Of a stretch of 64,000 bases of DNA, positions 54,056 through 62,433 are shown piece by piece. The position numbers and the translations under genes were made by a program. The notes below the pieces were generated by a model, which was given only the letters and a program-made list of their open reading frames with translations, was not told the origin of the DNA and did no database searches. The number at the start of each line of letters is the position of its first letter. Position 1 is the stretch's first letter. This DNA is from Mycolicibacterium anyangense (GTDB lineage: Bacteria; Actinomycetota; Actinomycetes; Mycobacteriales; Mycobacteriaceae). The stretch lies in assembly GCF_010731855.1 (NCBI RefSeq), contig NZ_AP022620.1:2108001-2172000 (forward strand), in the 5' to 3' direction.

Positions 54056-55042
54056 CTATCGGGTTCCGCCCTTGGCCAATTCGGCCACGGCGTCAATATT
54101 GGACTTGTCGATGAAGGACGGCCCGGTCAGCGTCGGCTGATTGCCACCGATGATGTTCTTGTTGCTCAGGTAGAGCCACAGCGAGTCGACAGCCAGATAG
54201 CCCTGCAGATAAGGCTGCTGGTCGACGGCCCATTGCACGTCGCCCTTCTGGATCGCATCGACCAACGCCGCGTTGGTGTCGAACGTCGCGACCTTGGCAT
54301 TGCTGGCCGCATTCTTGACCGATTGGACCGCCGTCAGCGCGAAGGGTGCACCGAGGGTCAGGATCGTGTCAATGGCCGGATCCTGTTGCAGCTTGGCCGT
54401 GATGGTCGACTCCACCGACGGCATGTCCTTGCCATTGACGTTGAGCACCTCGGTGGCCGGGAAGGTGTTCTTCACCCCGGCGCAGCGCGCTTCCAGATCA
54501 ACGTGGCCCTGTTCCTGGATCACACATACGACCTTCTTGGCACCGTCGGATTGCAACCGCTTACCGGCCTCCTGCCCGGCAATGTAGCCGTCCTGCCCGA
54601 AGTATTCCTTGACGCCCATTGCCTGCCAGGCGTCCAGCCCGGCGTTGAACGCGACCACGGGAATCCCCTTGGCTTCGGCGCCCTCGACGGCGGCCTTCAT
54701 CGCGTCCGGCTTGGCGAGTGTCACCGCGATGCCCTTCACCCCGCTGTCGATTGCGCTCTGGACGAGGTTCGCCTGGTTGGGTGCCTCGGGATCGCTGGAG
54801 TAGCGCAGCTCGATGTTGTCCTTCTTGGCGGCCGTCTCAGCACCCTTGCGGACCAGGTCCCAGAACGAGTCGCCGGGTGCCTCATGGGTGATCATCGCGA
54901 TCGTCATCCGGGGGGTGTCGACGGTGCCGCCGCCGGATCCTGCACCGTTGTCCCGCGGCTTGCCTCCGGTCGCCGAGCAGGCTGCGAGCCCGATGACGAG
55001 CGCGCTCGCTCCGGCCACGGCCGCTAGCCGATTGAACCTCAT
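54056..55042 (-). CDS. Sugar ABC transporter substrate-binding lipoprotein
   Basis: A 328-residue periplasmic-binding-type lipoprotein. The signal peptide ends in the lipobox GLAACS (Cys22), then a Gly-rich linker and a type I sugar-binding fold (MTIAMITHEAPGDSFWDLVR opening; DSGVKGIAVTLAKPDAM; NAGLDAWQAMGVKEYFGQDG). It binds the substrate outside the membrane. It is the first gene of the importer operon; the conserved regulatory element 55105-55158 lies directly upstream. Inositol or a related cyclitol is the likely ligand because the same element is at iolC. Confidence 0.92.
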   Translation of the reverse strand: MRFNRLAAVAGASALVIGLAACSATGGKPRDNGAGSGGGTVDTPRMTIAMITHEAPGDSFWDLVRKGAETAAKKDNIELRYSSDPEAPNQANLVQSAIDSGVKGIAVTLAKPDAMKAAVEGAEAKGIPVVAFNAGLDAWQAMGVKEYFGQDGYIAGQEAGKRLQSDGAKKVVCVIQEQGHVDLEARCAGVKNTFPATEVLNVNGKDMPSVESTITAKLQQDPAIDTILTLGAPFALTAVQSVKNAASNAKVATFDTNAALVDAIQKGDVQWAVDQQPYLQGYLAVDSLWLYLSNKNIIGGNQPTLTGPSFIDKSNIDAVAELAKGGTR

Positions 55043-55104
55043 GACGACTCCTTGTCCTCGACGACATCACGCACGACACGATGCTGTCTCGATGTAATAC
55101 GGCT

Positions 55105-55158
55105 CACAACCGAAAGTCAAGACTTTGTTCGGACATTAGGACTGCAGGTCAAATGTTA
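55105..55158 (-). promoter_or_regulatory. Conserved operator-promoter element, importer copy
   Basis: On the minus strand, blocks TAACATT, TGAC, AG.CC, AATGTC, ACAAAGT, TTGAC and GGTTGTG appear in the same order as at 56726-56782 before iolC; I count about 42 identical positions by hand. TTGACT with a TTACAT 17 bases on forms a possible promoter for the importer. It lies in the 126-base gap shared with the divergent isomerase gene. Confidence 0.7.
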
Positions 55159-55168
55159 GGGTCCGGCG

Positions 55169-55978
55169 ATGGCTGATTTCACGCTGGCGGTCTGCGCGGA
55201 GATGGTGTTCCGCGACCTGCCCATCCTGGAACGCGTGCGCCGGATCGACGCACTGGGCTTCGAGGTCGAGATCTGGAGCTGGCACGACAAAGACTTGGCG
55301 GCACTGGCCGGCACCGGCGCACGATTTTCCTCGATGACCGGCTATCTGCACGGCGACCTGATCGACCCCTCGAGCGCGGACGAGGTGGTGCGCACCGCCG
55401 CGTTGAGCATCAAAGCCGCTGAGCGACTGGGTGTTCCACGACTCAACGTGCACACGTCGGAATTGGCCGACGGCCAGGCCGCCCGCCCGCGGCATCGGGC
55501 CACCGGCCAGATGTGGCTGACCGCGCAACGCACGCTGGAACGTATCGGTGAGCTCGGGGCGAACGCCGGCGTGGTGTTCTGTGTGGAGAACCTCAACACG
55601 ATCGTCGATCATCCGGGCGTACCGCTGGCTCGCGCGAAAGACACCCTGGCACTCGTCGAGTCGGTGGGCCATCCGAACGTCAAGATGATGCTCGACCTCT
55701 ATCACGCTCAGATCGGCGAAGGAAATCTCATCGACCTGGTTCGGCGCTGTGGGCCGGCGATCGGCGAGATCCAGGTAGCCGACGTTCCCGGCCGCTGCGA
55801 GCCGGGAACCGGCGAGATCCACTACCCCGCTATCGCGGCCGCACTGCGCGAGATGGGTTACACCGGGACCGTCGGCTTGGAGGCGTGGGCATCGGGAGAC
55901 AGCGAGGCAGCGCTGGCAGCGTTTCGGACCGCCTTCTGCGCGACGAGTCAGCGGTCGACGACGGTGGTGTCGAAATAG
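55169..55978 (+). CDS. Hydroxypyruvate isomerase-like TIM-barrel protein
   Basis: A 269-residue TIM barrel of the Hyi/OtnI family: TLAVCAEMVFRDLPILERV, FEVEIWSWHDKDL, VVFCVENLNTIVDHPG, MMLDLYHAQIGEGNL and IQVADVPGRCEPGTGEIHY. It would isomerise a small keto acid or sugar such as hydroxypyruvate or a keto-tetronate. It is divergent from the importer operon and shares the control region. The 3' end overlaps the convergent GntR gene by 31 bases. Alternative: an IolH-like partner of inositol catabolism. Confidence 0.82.
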   Translation: MADFTLAVCAEMVFRDLPILERVRRIDALGFEVEIWSWHDKDLAALAGTGARFSSMTGYLHGDLIDPSSADEVVRTAALSIKAAERLGVPRLNVHTSELADGQAARPRHRATGQMWLTAQRTLERIGELGANAGVVFCVENLNTIVDHPGVPLARAKDTLALVESVGHPNVKMMLDLYHAQIGEGNLIDLVRRCGPAIGEIQVADVPGRCEPGTGEIHYPAIAAALREMGYTGTVGLEAWASGDSEAALAAFRTAFCATSQRSTTVVSK

Positions 55979-56679
55979 TATCGAGAGGCGCGATAGCAGT
56001 GCGCGCCGAATTCCACTGCCCGCCCGGAGTCGTCGAACGCCGTGCGGTCCATGGTGAGCAGCGGTGCACCGGGCTTCTCCTCCAACAGTCTGGCCTCGGT
56101 GCGGTTAGCAGCTCGTGCCCCGATGCGCTGACTGGCCAACCTAATGTGCACGCCGCGGGATCGTAGTGATTGATAGAGACCGCTGCGCTCGAGTTCCTCT
56201 GCCGCGGGGGCGATTTCGATGGGAAGGTAGTTCGTCATCAGCGCCAGCGGCTCGCCGTTGGCACACCGCAACCGTTTGATGCAGGCCACCTCGCGGTCGC
56301 CGGCCAGACTGAGTTCACGGGCCACGTCTTCATCGGGCACCCCGACGTGATACTCCAGCAGCTGCGTCGAGGGCTCTTGTCCAGCGCGAGCCAGATCGTC
56401 GAACAGGCTGGTGAGCTCGACTCGGCGATGAACGGGATTCTGCACGACCTGGGTCCCGACACCGCGCTTGCGGACCAACAATCCCTTGTCGACAAGCTCC
56501 TGGATGGCCCGCCTCGTCGTGGGTCTCGACAGCGTCAGCCGCTTGGCCAACGCCAGCTCGTTCTCGAATCGGTCACCAGGTGCGAGTTCGCCACTGCGGA
56601 TGGCAGCTTCAATCGCCTGAGCGAGCTGGTAGTACAGGGGAACAGGACTTGACCTGTCCAGTTCGACTGCCAACGGCAC
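55948..56679 (-). CDS. GntR/HutC-type transcriptional regulator (UTRA domain)
   Basis: A 243-residue regulator with a winged helix (residues 10-75; SSPVPLYYQLAQAIEAAIRS, GDRFENELALAKRLTLSRPT, GLLVRKRGVGTQV) and a UTRA effector domain (about 95-235). Divergent from iolC, it is the obvious candidate for control of the iol operon and importer, similar in role to the GntR-type IolR of Corynebacterium. A -10-like TAAACT (minus strand, 56722-56727) overlaps the conserved element, which suggests autoregulation. It overlaps the isomerase gene tail to tail. Confidence 0.87.
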   Translation of the reverse strand: MPLAVELDRSSPVPLYYQLAQAIEAAIRSGELAPGDRFENELALAKRLTLSRPTTRRAIQELVDKGLLVRKRGVGTQVVQNPVHRRVELTSLFDDLARAGQEPSTQLLEYHVGVPDEDVARELSLAGDREVACIKRLRCANGEPLALMTNYLPIEIAPAAEELERSGLYQSLRSRGVHIRLASQRIGARAANRTEARLLEEKPGAPLLTMDRTAFDDSGRAVEFGAHCYRASRYYFDTTVVDR

Positions 56680-56725
56680 ATCGACTCCGATCGAAGAAAC
56701 TCGAATCCCAACAGTAGCTGCAGTT

Positions 56726-56782
56726 TAACATTGATTGACACAAAGACCGAATGTCAGGACAAAGTATTGACATCAGGTTGTG
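56726..56782 (+). promoter_or_regulatory. Conserved operator-promoter element, iolC copy
   Basis: Block order TAACATT, TTGAC, AG.CC, AATGTC, ACAAAGT, TTGAC, GGTTGTG as in the importer copy. It contains TGTCAGGACA (56752-56761), which fits the reverse complement of the Corynebacterium IolR motif as I remember it, and the inverted pair ATGTCA/TGACAT. It lies between the divergent GntR and iolC genes. Confidence 0.7.
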
Positions 56783-56832
56783 GCGGGGGGCACAGTCATA
56801 ACAAGCCCCATCGAGCCCTGAAAAGAGCTGAC

Positions 56833-57804
56833 GTGACCAGTACCCCGCCCTTCGACGTCCTCGCCATCGGGCGCAGTGGAGTCGACATCTACCCCCTTCA
56901 GGTCGGTGTCGGCCTCGAGCAGGTGCAATCCTTCGGGAAGTTCTTGGGCGGGTCGGCCGCCAACGTTGCCGTGGCCGCCGCCCGGCTGGGCAACAGCGCC
57001 GCACTGATCTCCGGCGTAGGCAACGACCCGTTCGGGCGGTTCGTCCGCGCCGAGCTGGGCCGCCTCGGAGTCGACAACCGCTACGTCACCACCCACTCCG
57101 AGTACCCGACGCCGGTGACGTTCTGTGAGATCTTCCCGCCCGACGACTTCCCGCTGTACTTCTACCGCAAGCCCAGCGCCCCCGACCTCCAGATCGAGGC
57201 CGACGAATTGGATCTGACCGCCATCCGAGCTGCCCGACTCTACTGGTCGACAGTCACCGGACTGTCCGAAGAGCCCAGTCGCAGTGCACATTTCGCAGCC
57301 TGGCTGGCTCGTGGCAGGGCACCTTTGACCGTGCTGGACCTCGACTACCGCCCCATGTTCTGGGACTCCCCCGCCACAGCCTCCGAACAAGTCCACCGCG
57401 CGCTGGACCACGTCACCGTGGCGGTCGGCAACCGGGAGGAATGCGAGATCGCCGTCGGCGAGACCAATCCGCACAAGGCTGCCGACGCACTGCTCGACCT
57501 CGGCGTCGAACTGGCCATCGTCAAGCAGGGCCCGCGTGGCGTGCTCGGCAAGACCAGGAACGCGTCGGTAACGGTGCCTCCGGTCGACGTCGAGGTGGTC
57601 AACGGACTCGGCGCCGGCGACAGCTTCGGCGGCAGCCTCTGCCACGGACTGCTGCACGGCTGGCCGCTGGAGAAGACGTTGCGGTACGCCAACGCCGCAG
57701 GGGCTATCGTCGCCGCACGCCTGGAGTGCTCGACGGCGATGCCCACGGCCGCCGAAGTCGCCGCACTCGCCGAACAGACCGCTGTGGAGGCCGTCAATGT
57801 CTAG
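56833..57804 (+). CDS. iolC: 5-dehydro-2-deoxygluconokinase
   Basis: From GTG 56833 (VTSTPPFDVLAIGRSGVDIY) this gives 323 residues; the frame to 56731 runs back into the operator and is rejected. PfkB-fold kinase: FGKFLGGSAANVAVAAARLG on the substrate side, VVNGLGAGDSFGGSLCHGLL with the catalytic Asp. IolC phosphorylates 2-deoxy-5-keto-gluconate. It overlaps the next gene by 8 bases. First gene of the iol operon. Confidence 0.92.
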   Translation: MTSTPPFDVLAIGRSGVDIYPLQVGVGLEQVQSFGKFLGGSAANVAVAAARLGNSAALISGVGNDPFGRFVRAELGRLGVDNRYVTTHSEYPTPVTFCEIFPPDDFPLYFYRKPSAPDLQIEADELDLTAIRAARLYWSTVTGLSEEPSRSAHFAAWLARGRAPLTVLDLDYRPMFWDSPATASEQVHRALDHVTVAVGNREECEIAVGETNPHKAADALLDLGVELAIVKQGPRGVLGKTRNASVTVPPVDVEVVNGLGAGDSFGGSLCHGLLHGWPLEKTLRYANAAGAIVAARLECSTAMPTAAEVAALAEQTAVEAVNV

Positions 57805-58675
57805 CCCCTGCAAGGATTACGCCGATATCACCGAACTGCGCGCCACCGACCCCGCCGCGATCACCCGGGCCTGGCAGACCCGTACCACCCGAACCGCCAT
57901 CCGCGGCAACGGCCGGTTGATGATCGTGGCCGCCGACCACCCCGCCCGTGGTGCGCTGGCTGTCGGATCGCGGCCCACCGCGATGAACAGCCGCACCGAC
58001 CTGCTCGACCGGTTACGCACTGCGTTGGCCGATCCCGGTGTCGACGGGGTGCTGGCCACCTCGGACATCCTCGACGATCTGTTGCTGCTGGGGGCGTTGG
58101 AGGACAAGGTGGTGTTCTCCTCGATGAACCGCGGTGGGCTGGCCGGCTCCAGTTTCGAACTCGACGACCGGATGACCGCCGCGACCGCGAAGGCCACGGC
58201 TGCTGCCCGCATGAATGGTGGAAAGATGCTGTGCCGCATCGACCTTGCCGATCCCGGCACGGTAGCGACGCTGGCGGCCTGCGCACAGGCCGTCGACGAG
58301 CTCGCCGCACACGGACTGATCGCGATGCTCGAACCGTTCCTGTCCCGCCGGGTCGACGGCAAGGTCCGCAACGACCTCAGCCCCGACGCGGTGATCAAGT
58401 CCATCCACATCAGCCAGGGCCTGGGTTCGACATCGGCCTATACCTGGATGAAACTGCCGGTGGTCGCCGAAATGGATCGGGTCATGGATGCCACCACCCT
58501 GCCGACCCTGCTCCTGGGTGGCGACCCCACCGACCCCGACGAGGCGTTCGCCAGCTGGGAGAAAGCCCTTGCCCTGCCGTCGGTGCGTGGCCTGATCGTC
58601 GGGCGCACCCTGCTCTATCCGGCAGACGACGACGTGAGCTCCGCGGTGGCGACCGCCGTGGCGATGGTGCGGTGA
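57797..58675 (+). CDS. Cgl0159-type (beta/alpha)8 aldolase candidate
   Basis: A 292-residue TIM-barrel protein matching the Cgl0159-like family: MIVAADHPARGALAVGSRP near the start, then DGVLATSDILDDLL, MNRGGLAGSSFELDDRMTA and ISQGLGSTSAYTWMKLP. In corynebacterial iol clusters the same gene follows iolC and is thought to replace IolJ, cleaving the phosphorylated keto-gluconate to dihydroxyacetone phosphate and malonate semialdehyde. The role is by context; a class II aldolase is not otherwise seen here. Confidence 0.8.
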   Translation: MSSPCKDYADITELRATDPAAITRAWQTRTTRTAIRGNGRLMIVAADHPARGALAVGSRPTAMNSRTDLLDRLRTALADPGVDGVLATSDILDDLLLLGALEDKVVFSSMNRGGLAGSSFELDDRMTAATAKATAAARMNGGKMLCRIDLADPGTVATLAACAQAVDELAAHGLIAMLEPFLSRRVDGKVRNDLSPDAVIKSIHISQGLGSTSAYTWMKLPVVAEMDRVMDATTLPTLLLGGDPTDPDEAFASWEKALALPSVRGLIVGRTLLYPADDDVSSAVATAVAMVR

Positions 58676-58683
58676 AGGACGCG

Positions 58684-59553
58684 ATGAACAGCACGTACTA
58701 CATTCCGGCCCGAAGCGCCGAGCTCCCGTTCACCGTCGACGTCACCCCTGAGTCGGCCGGTTGGACCGAATCATCGCTGCGGATCGTCGAATTGGACGAG
58801 AGTCAACGCATCGAGCTGACCACCGGCGCCACCGAGGTCATGATCCTGCCGCTGGTCGGGGGCGGCAGGATCATGTGTGGCGACGAGACCTTCGAGCTCT
58901 CGCGGCGGGAATCGGTGTTCGACGGCCCTGCCGACATGGTTTACATCGGTATCGACAAGATCTACACCCTGACCGGCGAGGGCCGGTTCGCCATGTGTGG
59001 CGCCCGCGCGACTCGATCATTCCCGAACCGCCGGGTGGCCGCCACCGACGTGCCGGTCGAGTTGCGCGGCGCGGGCAACTGCAGCCGGCAGGTGCACAAC
59101 TTCGGCACCGCAACCACTTTCGAGGCCGATTCCCTGATCGCCTGTGAGGTGATCACCCCCAGCGGTAACTGGTCGAGCTACCCCGCTCACAAGCACGACG
59201 AGAACTCCGACGTCGAGACCCAACTCGAGGAGATCTACTACTTCGAGATCGCCGACAGCCCGGCCGGCACCCCCGGCTTCGGCTATCACCGGGTGTACGG
59301 CACTCCGGCACGCCCGATCGAGGTGCTCGAAGAAGTCCGCTCCGGTGACGTGGTGCTGGTCCCGCACGGCTATCACGGTCCGTCGATCGCCGCACCCGGC
59401 CACCACATGTACTACCTGAACGTCATGGCGGGTTCGGGTCCCAACCGGGCGTGGCTGATCTGTGACGACCCGAATCACACCTGGCTGCGGGACAGCTGGG
59501 AGCACCAGGAGATCGATCCGCGTCTGCCGATGCGCACCAACCGAGGAGTCTGA
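58684..59553 (+). CDS. iolB: 5-deoxy-glucuronate isomerase
   Basis: A 289-residue cupin from ATG 58684, which has AAGGA four bases upstream; GTG 58672 in a GTGA overlap with the previous stop is the alternative and adds four residues. IolB motifs: GSGRIMCGDETFEL-type strand, YPAHKHDENSDVETQLEEIY with the metal His/Glu set, and VLVPHGYHGPS. It converts 5-deoxyglucuronate to 2-deoxy-5-keto-gluconate. The long frame beginning at 58231 lies out of phase in the previous gene. Confidence 0.93.
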   Translation: MNSTYYIPARSAELPFTVDVTPESAGWTESSLRIVELDESQRIELTTGATEVMILPLVGGGRIMCGDETFELSRRESVFDGPADMVYIGIDKIYTLTGEGRFAMCGARATRSFPNRRVAATDVPVELRGAGNCSRQVHNFGTATTFEADSLIACEVITPSGNWSSYPAHKHDENSDVETQLEEIYYFEIADSPAGTPGFGYHRVYGTPARPIEVLEEVRSGDVVLVPHGYHGPSIAAPGHHMYYLNVMAGSGPNRAWLICDDPNHTWLRDSWEHQEIDPRLPMRTNRGV

Positions 59554-59555
59554 CC

Positions 59556-61505
59556 GTGGTATCCACCGCGCCGAAGTCGACCGAGAAGCTGGCCGACACC
59601 GAAGCCACCGTGCGGCTGACCGTTGCTCAGGCCACCGTCCGGTTCCTCGCCAACCAGTACGTCGAGCGCGACGGCGTGCGCACCAAGTTCTTCGCCGGGT
59701 GCCTCGGAATCTTCGGGCACGGCAATGTCGCCGGACTCGGCCAGGCGCTCCTGCAGGACGAGGTCCACTCGTTGGCCGCCGGCCGCGAACCCGCTCTGCG
59801 GTACGTGCTGGGCCGCAACGAGCAAGCCATGGTGCACACCGCCGTCGCCTTTGCGCGTCAGAAGGACCGGCTGGCGACCTGGGCCGTCACCGCCAGCGTC
59901 GGACCCGGCTCCACCAACATGCTCACCGGCGCGGCGTTGGCGACCATCAACCGGTTGCCGGTGTTGCTGCTGCCCGCCGACACCTTCGCCACCCGGGTCA
60001 GTGCCCCGGTTCTCCAGGAACTCGAGCTGCCCTGCGCCGGCGACGTAACGGTCAACGACGCCTTCAAACCCTTGTCCCGTTACTTCGACCGGGTCTGGCG
60101 TCCTGAGCAGCTGCCCGCTGCACTGCTCGGTGCCATGCGGGTGCTGACCGATCCGGTCGAGACCGGTGCGGCGACGGTGTCGGTCCCCCAGGACGTCCAG
60201 GCGCAGGCGCACGATTGGCCGAAATCGCTGTTCGCCGAACGCACCTGGCACATCGCCCGCCCGCTGCCCGAGCGCTCGGTGATCGCCCGGGCCGCCGAGA
60301 TCATCGCCGCGGCCAGTAAGCCACTGATTGTCGCCGGTGGCGGTGTGCACTACTCCGCGGCCGAACAGGCTCTGGCAGCCCTGGCCGAGAGGACGGGCAT
60401 CCCCGTCTCGGAGAGTCAGGCTGGCAAAGGGTCGCTGCCGTTCGACCATCCGCAAGCCGTGGGTGCGGTCGGCTCGACGGGTACCACCGCAGCCAACGCA
60501 CTGGCCGCCGAAGCTGACGTGGTCATCGGAATCGGCACTCGCTACAGCGATTTCACCTCGGCGTCACGCACGGCGTTCAACAACCCCGAGGTGCGGTTCG
60601 TCAACATCAACGTCGCCTCGCTGGATGCGGTCAAGCAGGGCGGCGTCAGCGTCGTCGCCGATGCCCGGGAAGCTCTCGAGGCACTGGCTGAGGCGCTGGA
60701 CCACTACACCGTCGGCGACGAATACCGCTCCCGCATCACCGAACTGGCCGCCGAATGGGACGACACCGTGTCCTCGGTGTACGCCTGCGAAGACGGGGTG
60801 CAGCTCAACCAGAATCAGGTCATCGGGTTGGTGAATACCCTGTCGGATCCGCGTGACGTGGTGGTGTGTGCCGCGGGCTCGATGCCTGGGGACCTGCACA
60901 AGTTGTGGCGCACCCGCGACCGCAAGGGATATCACGTCGAATACGGTTACTCGTGCATGGGCTACGAGATCGCCGGCGGTATCGGCGTGCGGATGGCCGA
61001 CACCGACCGCGACGTGTTCGTCATGGTCGGCGACGGCTCCTACCTGATGATGGCCACCGAATTGGTGACCGCCGTCCAGGAGGGCGTCAAGATCATCCCG
61101 GTACTGGTGCAGAACCACGGATTCGCCTCCATCGGTGGACTTTCAGAGTCAGTGGGTTCGCAGCGGTTCGGTACCGCCTACCGCTACCGCGGTGACGGCG
61201 GGCGCCTGGACGGCGGCACGCTTCCGGTCGATCTGGCCGCCAATGCCGCGAGCCTGGGCGCCGACGTCATCAAGGTCGCCACCGCCGCCGAGTTCGCCGA
61301 CGCGGTCAAGGCCGCCAAGGCGGCCGACACGGTCACCGTGATTCATGTCGAGACCGACCCGTTGGTCTACGCACCTGACAGCCAGTCCTGGTGGGATGTC
61401 CCCGTCAGCGAGGTCTCCAGTCTGGAATCCACCCAGGCGGCTTATCAGCGGTATGCCGACTGGAAGAAAGTGCAACGCCCCCTGGTCAATCCGTCGGATC
61501 GATAG
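59556..61505 (+). CDS. iolD: 3D-(3,5/4)-trihydroxycyclohexane-1,2-dione hydrolase
   Basis: A 649-residue thiamine-diphosphate enzyme from GTG 59556, with GAGGAG seven bases upstream overlapping the iolB end. It shows the acetolactate-synthase-like architecture: N-terminal Pyr domain (RNEQAMVHTAVAFARQ), central domain, and C-terminal PP domain with VMVGDGSYLMMATELV and VLVQN. IolD hydrolyses the C-C bond of the trihydroxycyclohexanedione ring, the ring-opening step of inositol breakdown. Normal length. Confidence 0.94.
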   Translation: MVSTAPKSTEKLADTEATVRLTVAQATVRFLANQYVERDGVRTKFFAGCLGIFGHGNVAGLGQALLQDEVHSLAAGREPALRYVLGRNEQAMVHTAVAFARQKDRLATWAVTASVGPGSTNMLTGAALATINRLPVLLLPADTFATRVSAPVLQELELPCAGDVTVNDAFKPLSRYFDRVWRPEQLPAALLGAMRVLTDPVETGAATVSVPQDVQAQAHDWPKSLFAERTWHIARPLPERSVIARAAEIIAAASKPLIVAGGGVHYSAAEQALAALAERTGIPVSESQAGKGSLPFDHPQAVGAVGSTGTTAANALAAEADVVIGIGTRYSDFTSASRTAFNNPEVRFVNINVASLDAVKQGGVSVVADAREALEALAEALDHYTVGDEYRSRITELAAEWDDTVSSVYACEDGVQLNQNQVIGLVNTLSDPRDVVVCAAGSMPGDLHKLWRTRDRKGYHVEYGYSCMGYEIAGGIGVRMADTDRDVFVMVGDGSYLMMATELVTAVQEGVKIIPVLVQNHGFASIGGLSESVGSQRFGTAYRYRGDGGRLDGGTLPVDLAANAASLGADVIKVATAAEFADAVKAAKAADTVTVIHVETDPLVYAPDSQSWWDVPVSEVSSLESTQAAYQRYADWKKVQRPLVNPSDR

Positions 61506-61516
61506 CGGCCCGCCCG

Positions 61517-62422
61517 GTGAGTACGATTCTGGTCGGATCAGCCCCCGACTCCTGGGGAGTCTGGTTCCCCGACGACCCACTGCAGACGCCCTACACCCGT
61601 TTTCTCGACGAGGTCTCGGCCGCGGGATATCAATGGATTGAACTCGGCCCGTTCGGCTACCTACCGACCGACCCCGGGCAACTTTCCGACGAGCTGGCGG
61701 CTCGCAACCTGAAGCTGTCGGCGGGCACCGTGTTCGAGCACCTGCACCAGGATGATTCCTGGAGTGCCGTCTGGAGGCAGATCGAAGATGTCGCGAAACT
61801 GACTGCCGCCGTCGGCGGTAAGCACGTGGTGGTGATCCCGGAAATGTGGCGCGATGCGTCCTCGGGCGCGGTGCTCGAGGATCGCACCCTCAGTGCCGAA
61901 CAGTGGCGCAAGAAGACCCGCGGCATGAATGAACTGGGCAAGGCGATGTTCGAGCAGTACGGGGTGCGGGCGCAGTACCACCCACACGCCGACAGCCACG
62001 TCGACACCGAGGAGTCCGTGTACCGCTTCCTCGACGGCACCGACGGCGCGTTCGTCAACCTGTGCCTGGACACCGGCCACATCTCTTACTGCGGCGGAGA
62101 CAACATCGCCATCATCCGACGGGCACCTGAGCGCATCGGCTACCTGCACCTCAAACAGGTCGACCCCCGGGTCCGGGCCAGGGTCGAGGCCGAGGACTTG
62201 CCGTTCGGCGAGGCCGTCAAGCTCGGCGCGATGATCGAGCCGCCACACGGAATCCCATATATGCCAACACTTCTCGCCGAGATCGATAAGCTCGGAATCG
62301 ATGTGTTCGCCATCGTCGAGCAGGACATGTACCCGTGCGATCCCGACGCACCGCTGCCCATCGCCACCCGCACCAGCGCATATCTCGTTTCGTGTGGGGT
62401 CCCGTCGGTGCAATTGCGCTAG
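61517..62422 (+). CDS. iolE: IolE-like TIM-barrel protein (inosose dehydratase candidate)
   Basis: From GTG 61517 this gives 301 residues; the frame to 61391 overlaps iolD and is rejected. SAPDSWGVWFPDDPLQTPY, AQYHPHADSHVDTEESVYR, LCLDTGHISYCGGDN and IGYLHLKQVDPRVR carry the metal-binding set of the IolE family. In this position it is the likely 2-keto-myo-inositol dehydratase. It has no clear Shine-Dalgarno, so a start a little further in is possible. It is 11 bases after iolD and 11 before the dehydrogenase. Confidence 0.83.
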   Translation: MSTILVGSAPDSWGVWFPDDPLQTPYTRFLDEVSAAGYQWIELGPFGYLPTDPGQLSDELAARNLKLSAGTVFEHLHQDDSWSAVWRQIEDVAKLTAAVGGKHVVVIPEMWRDASSGAVLEDRTLSAEQWRKKTRGMNELGKAMFEQYGVRAQYHPHADSHVDTEESVYRFLDGTDGAFVNLCLDTGHISYCGGDNIAIIRRAPERIGYLHLKQVDPRVRARVEAEDLPFGEAVKLGAMIEPPHGIPYMPTLLAEIDKLGIDVFAIVEQDMYPCDPDAPLPIATRTSAYLVSCGVPSVQLR

Positions 62423-62433
62423 GAGCCTGCGTC

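Noticed and set aside
58231..59553. 440-residue reading of iolB
   Set aside because: The N-terminal part is an out-of-phase reading of the Cgl0159-type gene; a proper start with Shine-Dalgarno is at 58684.
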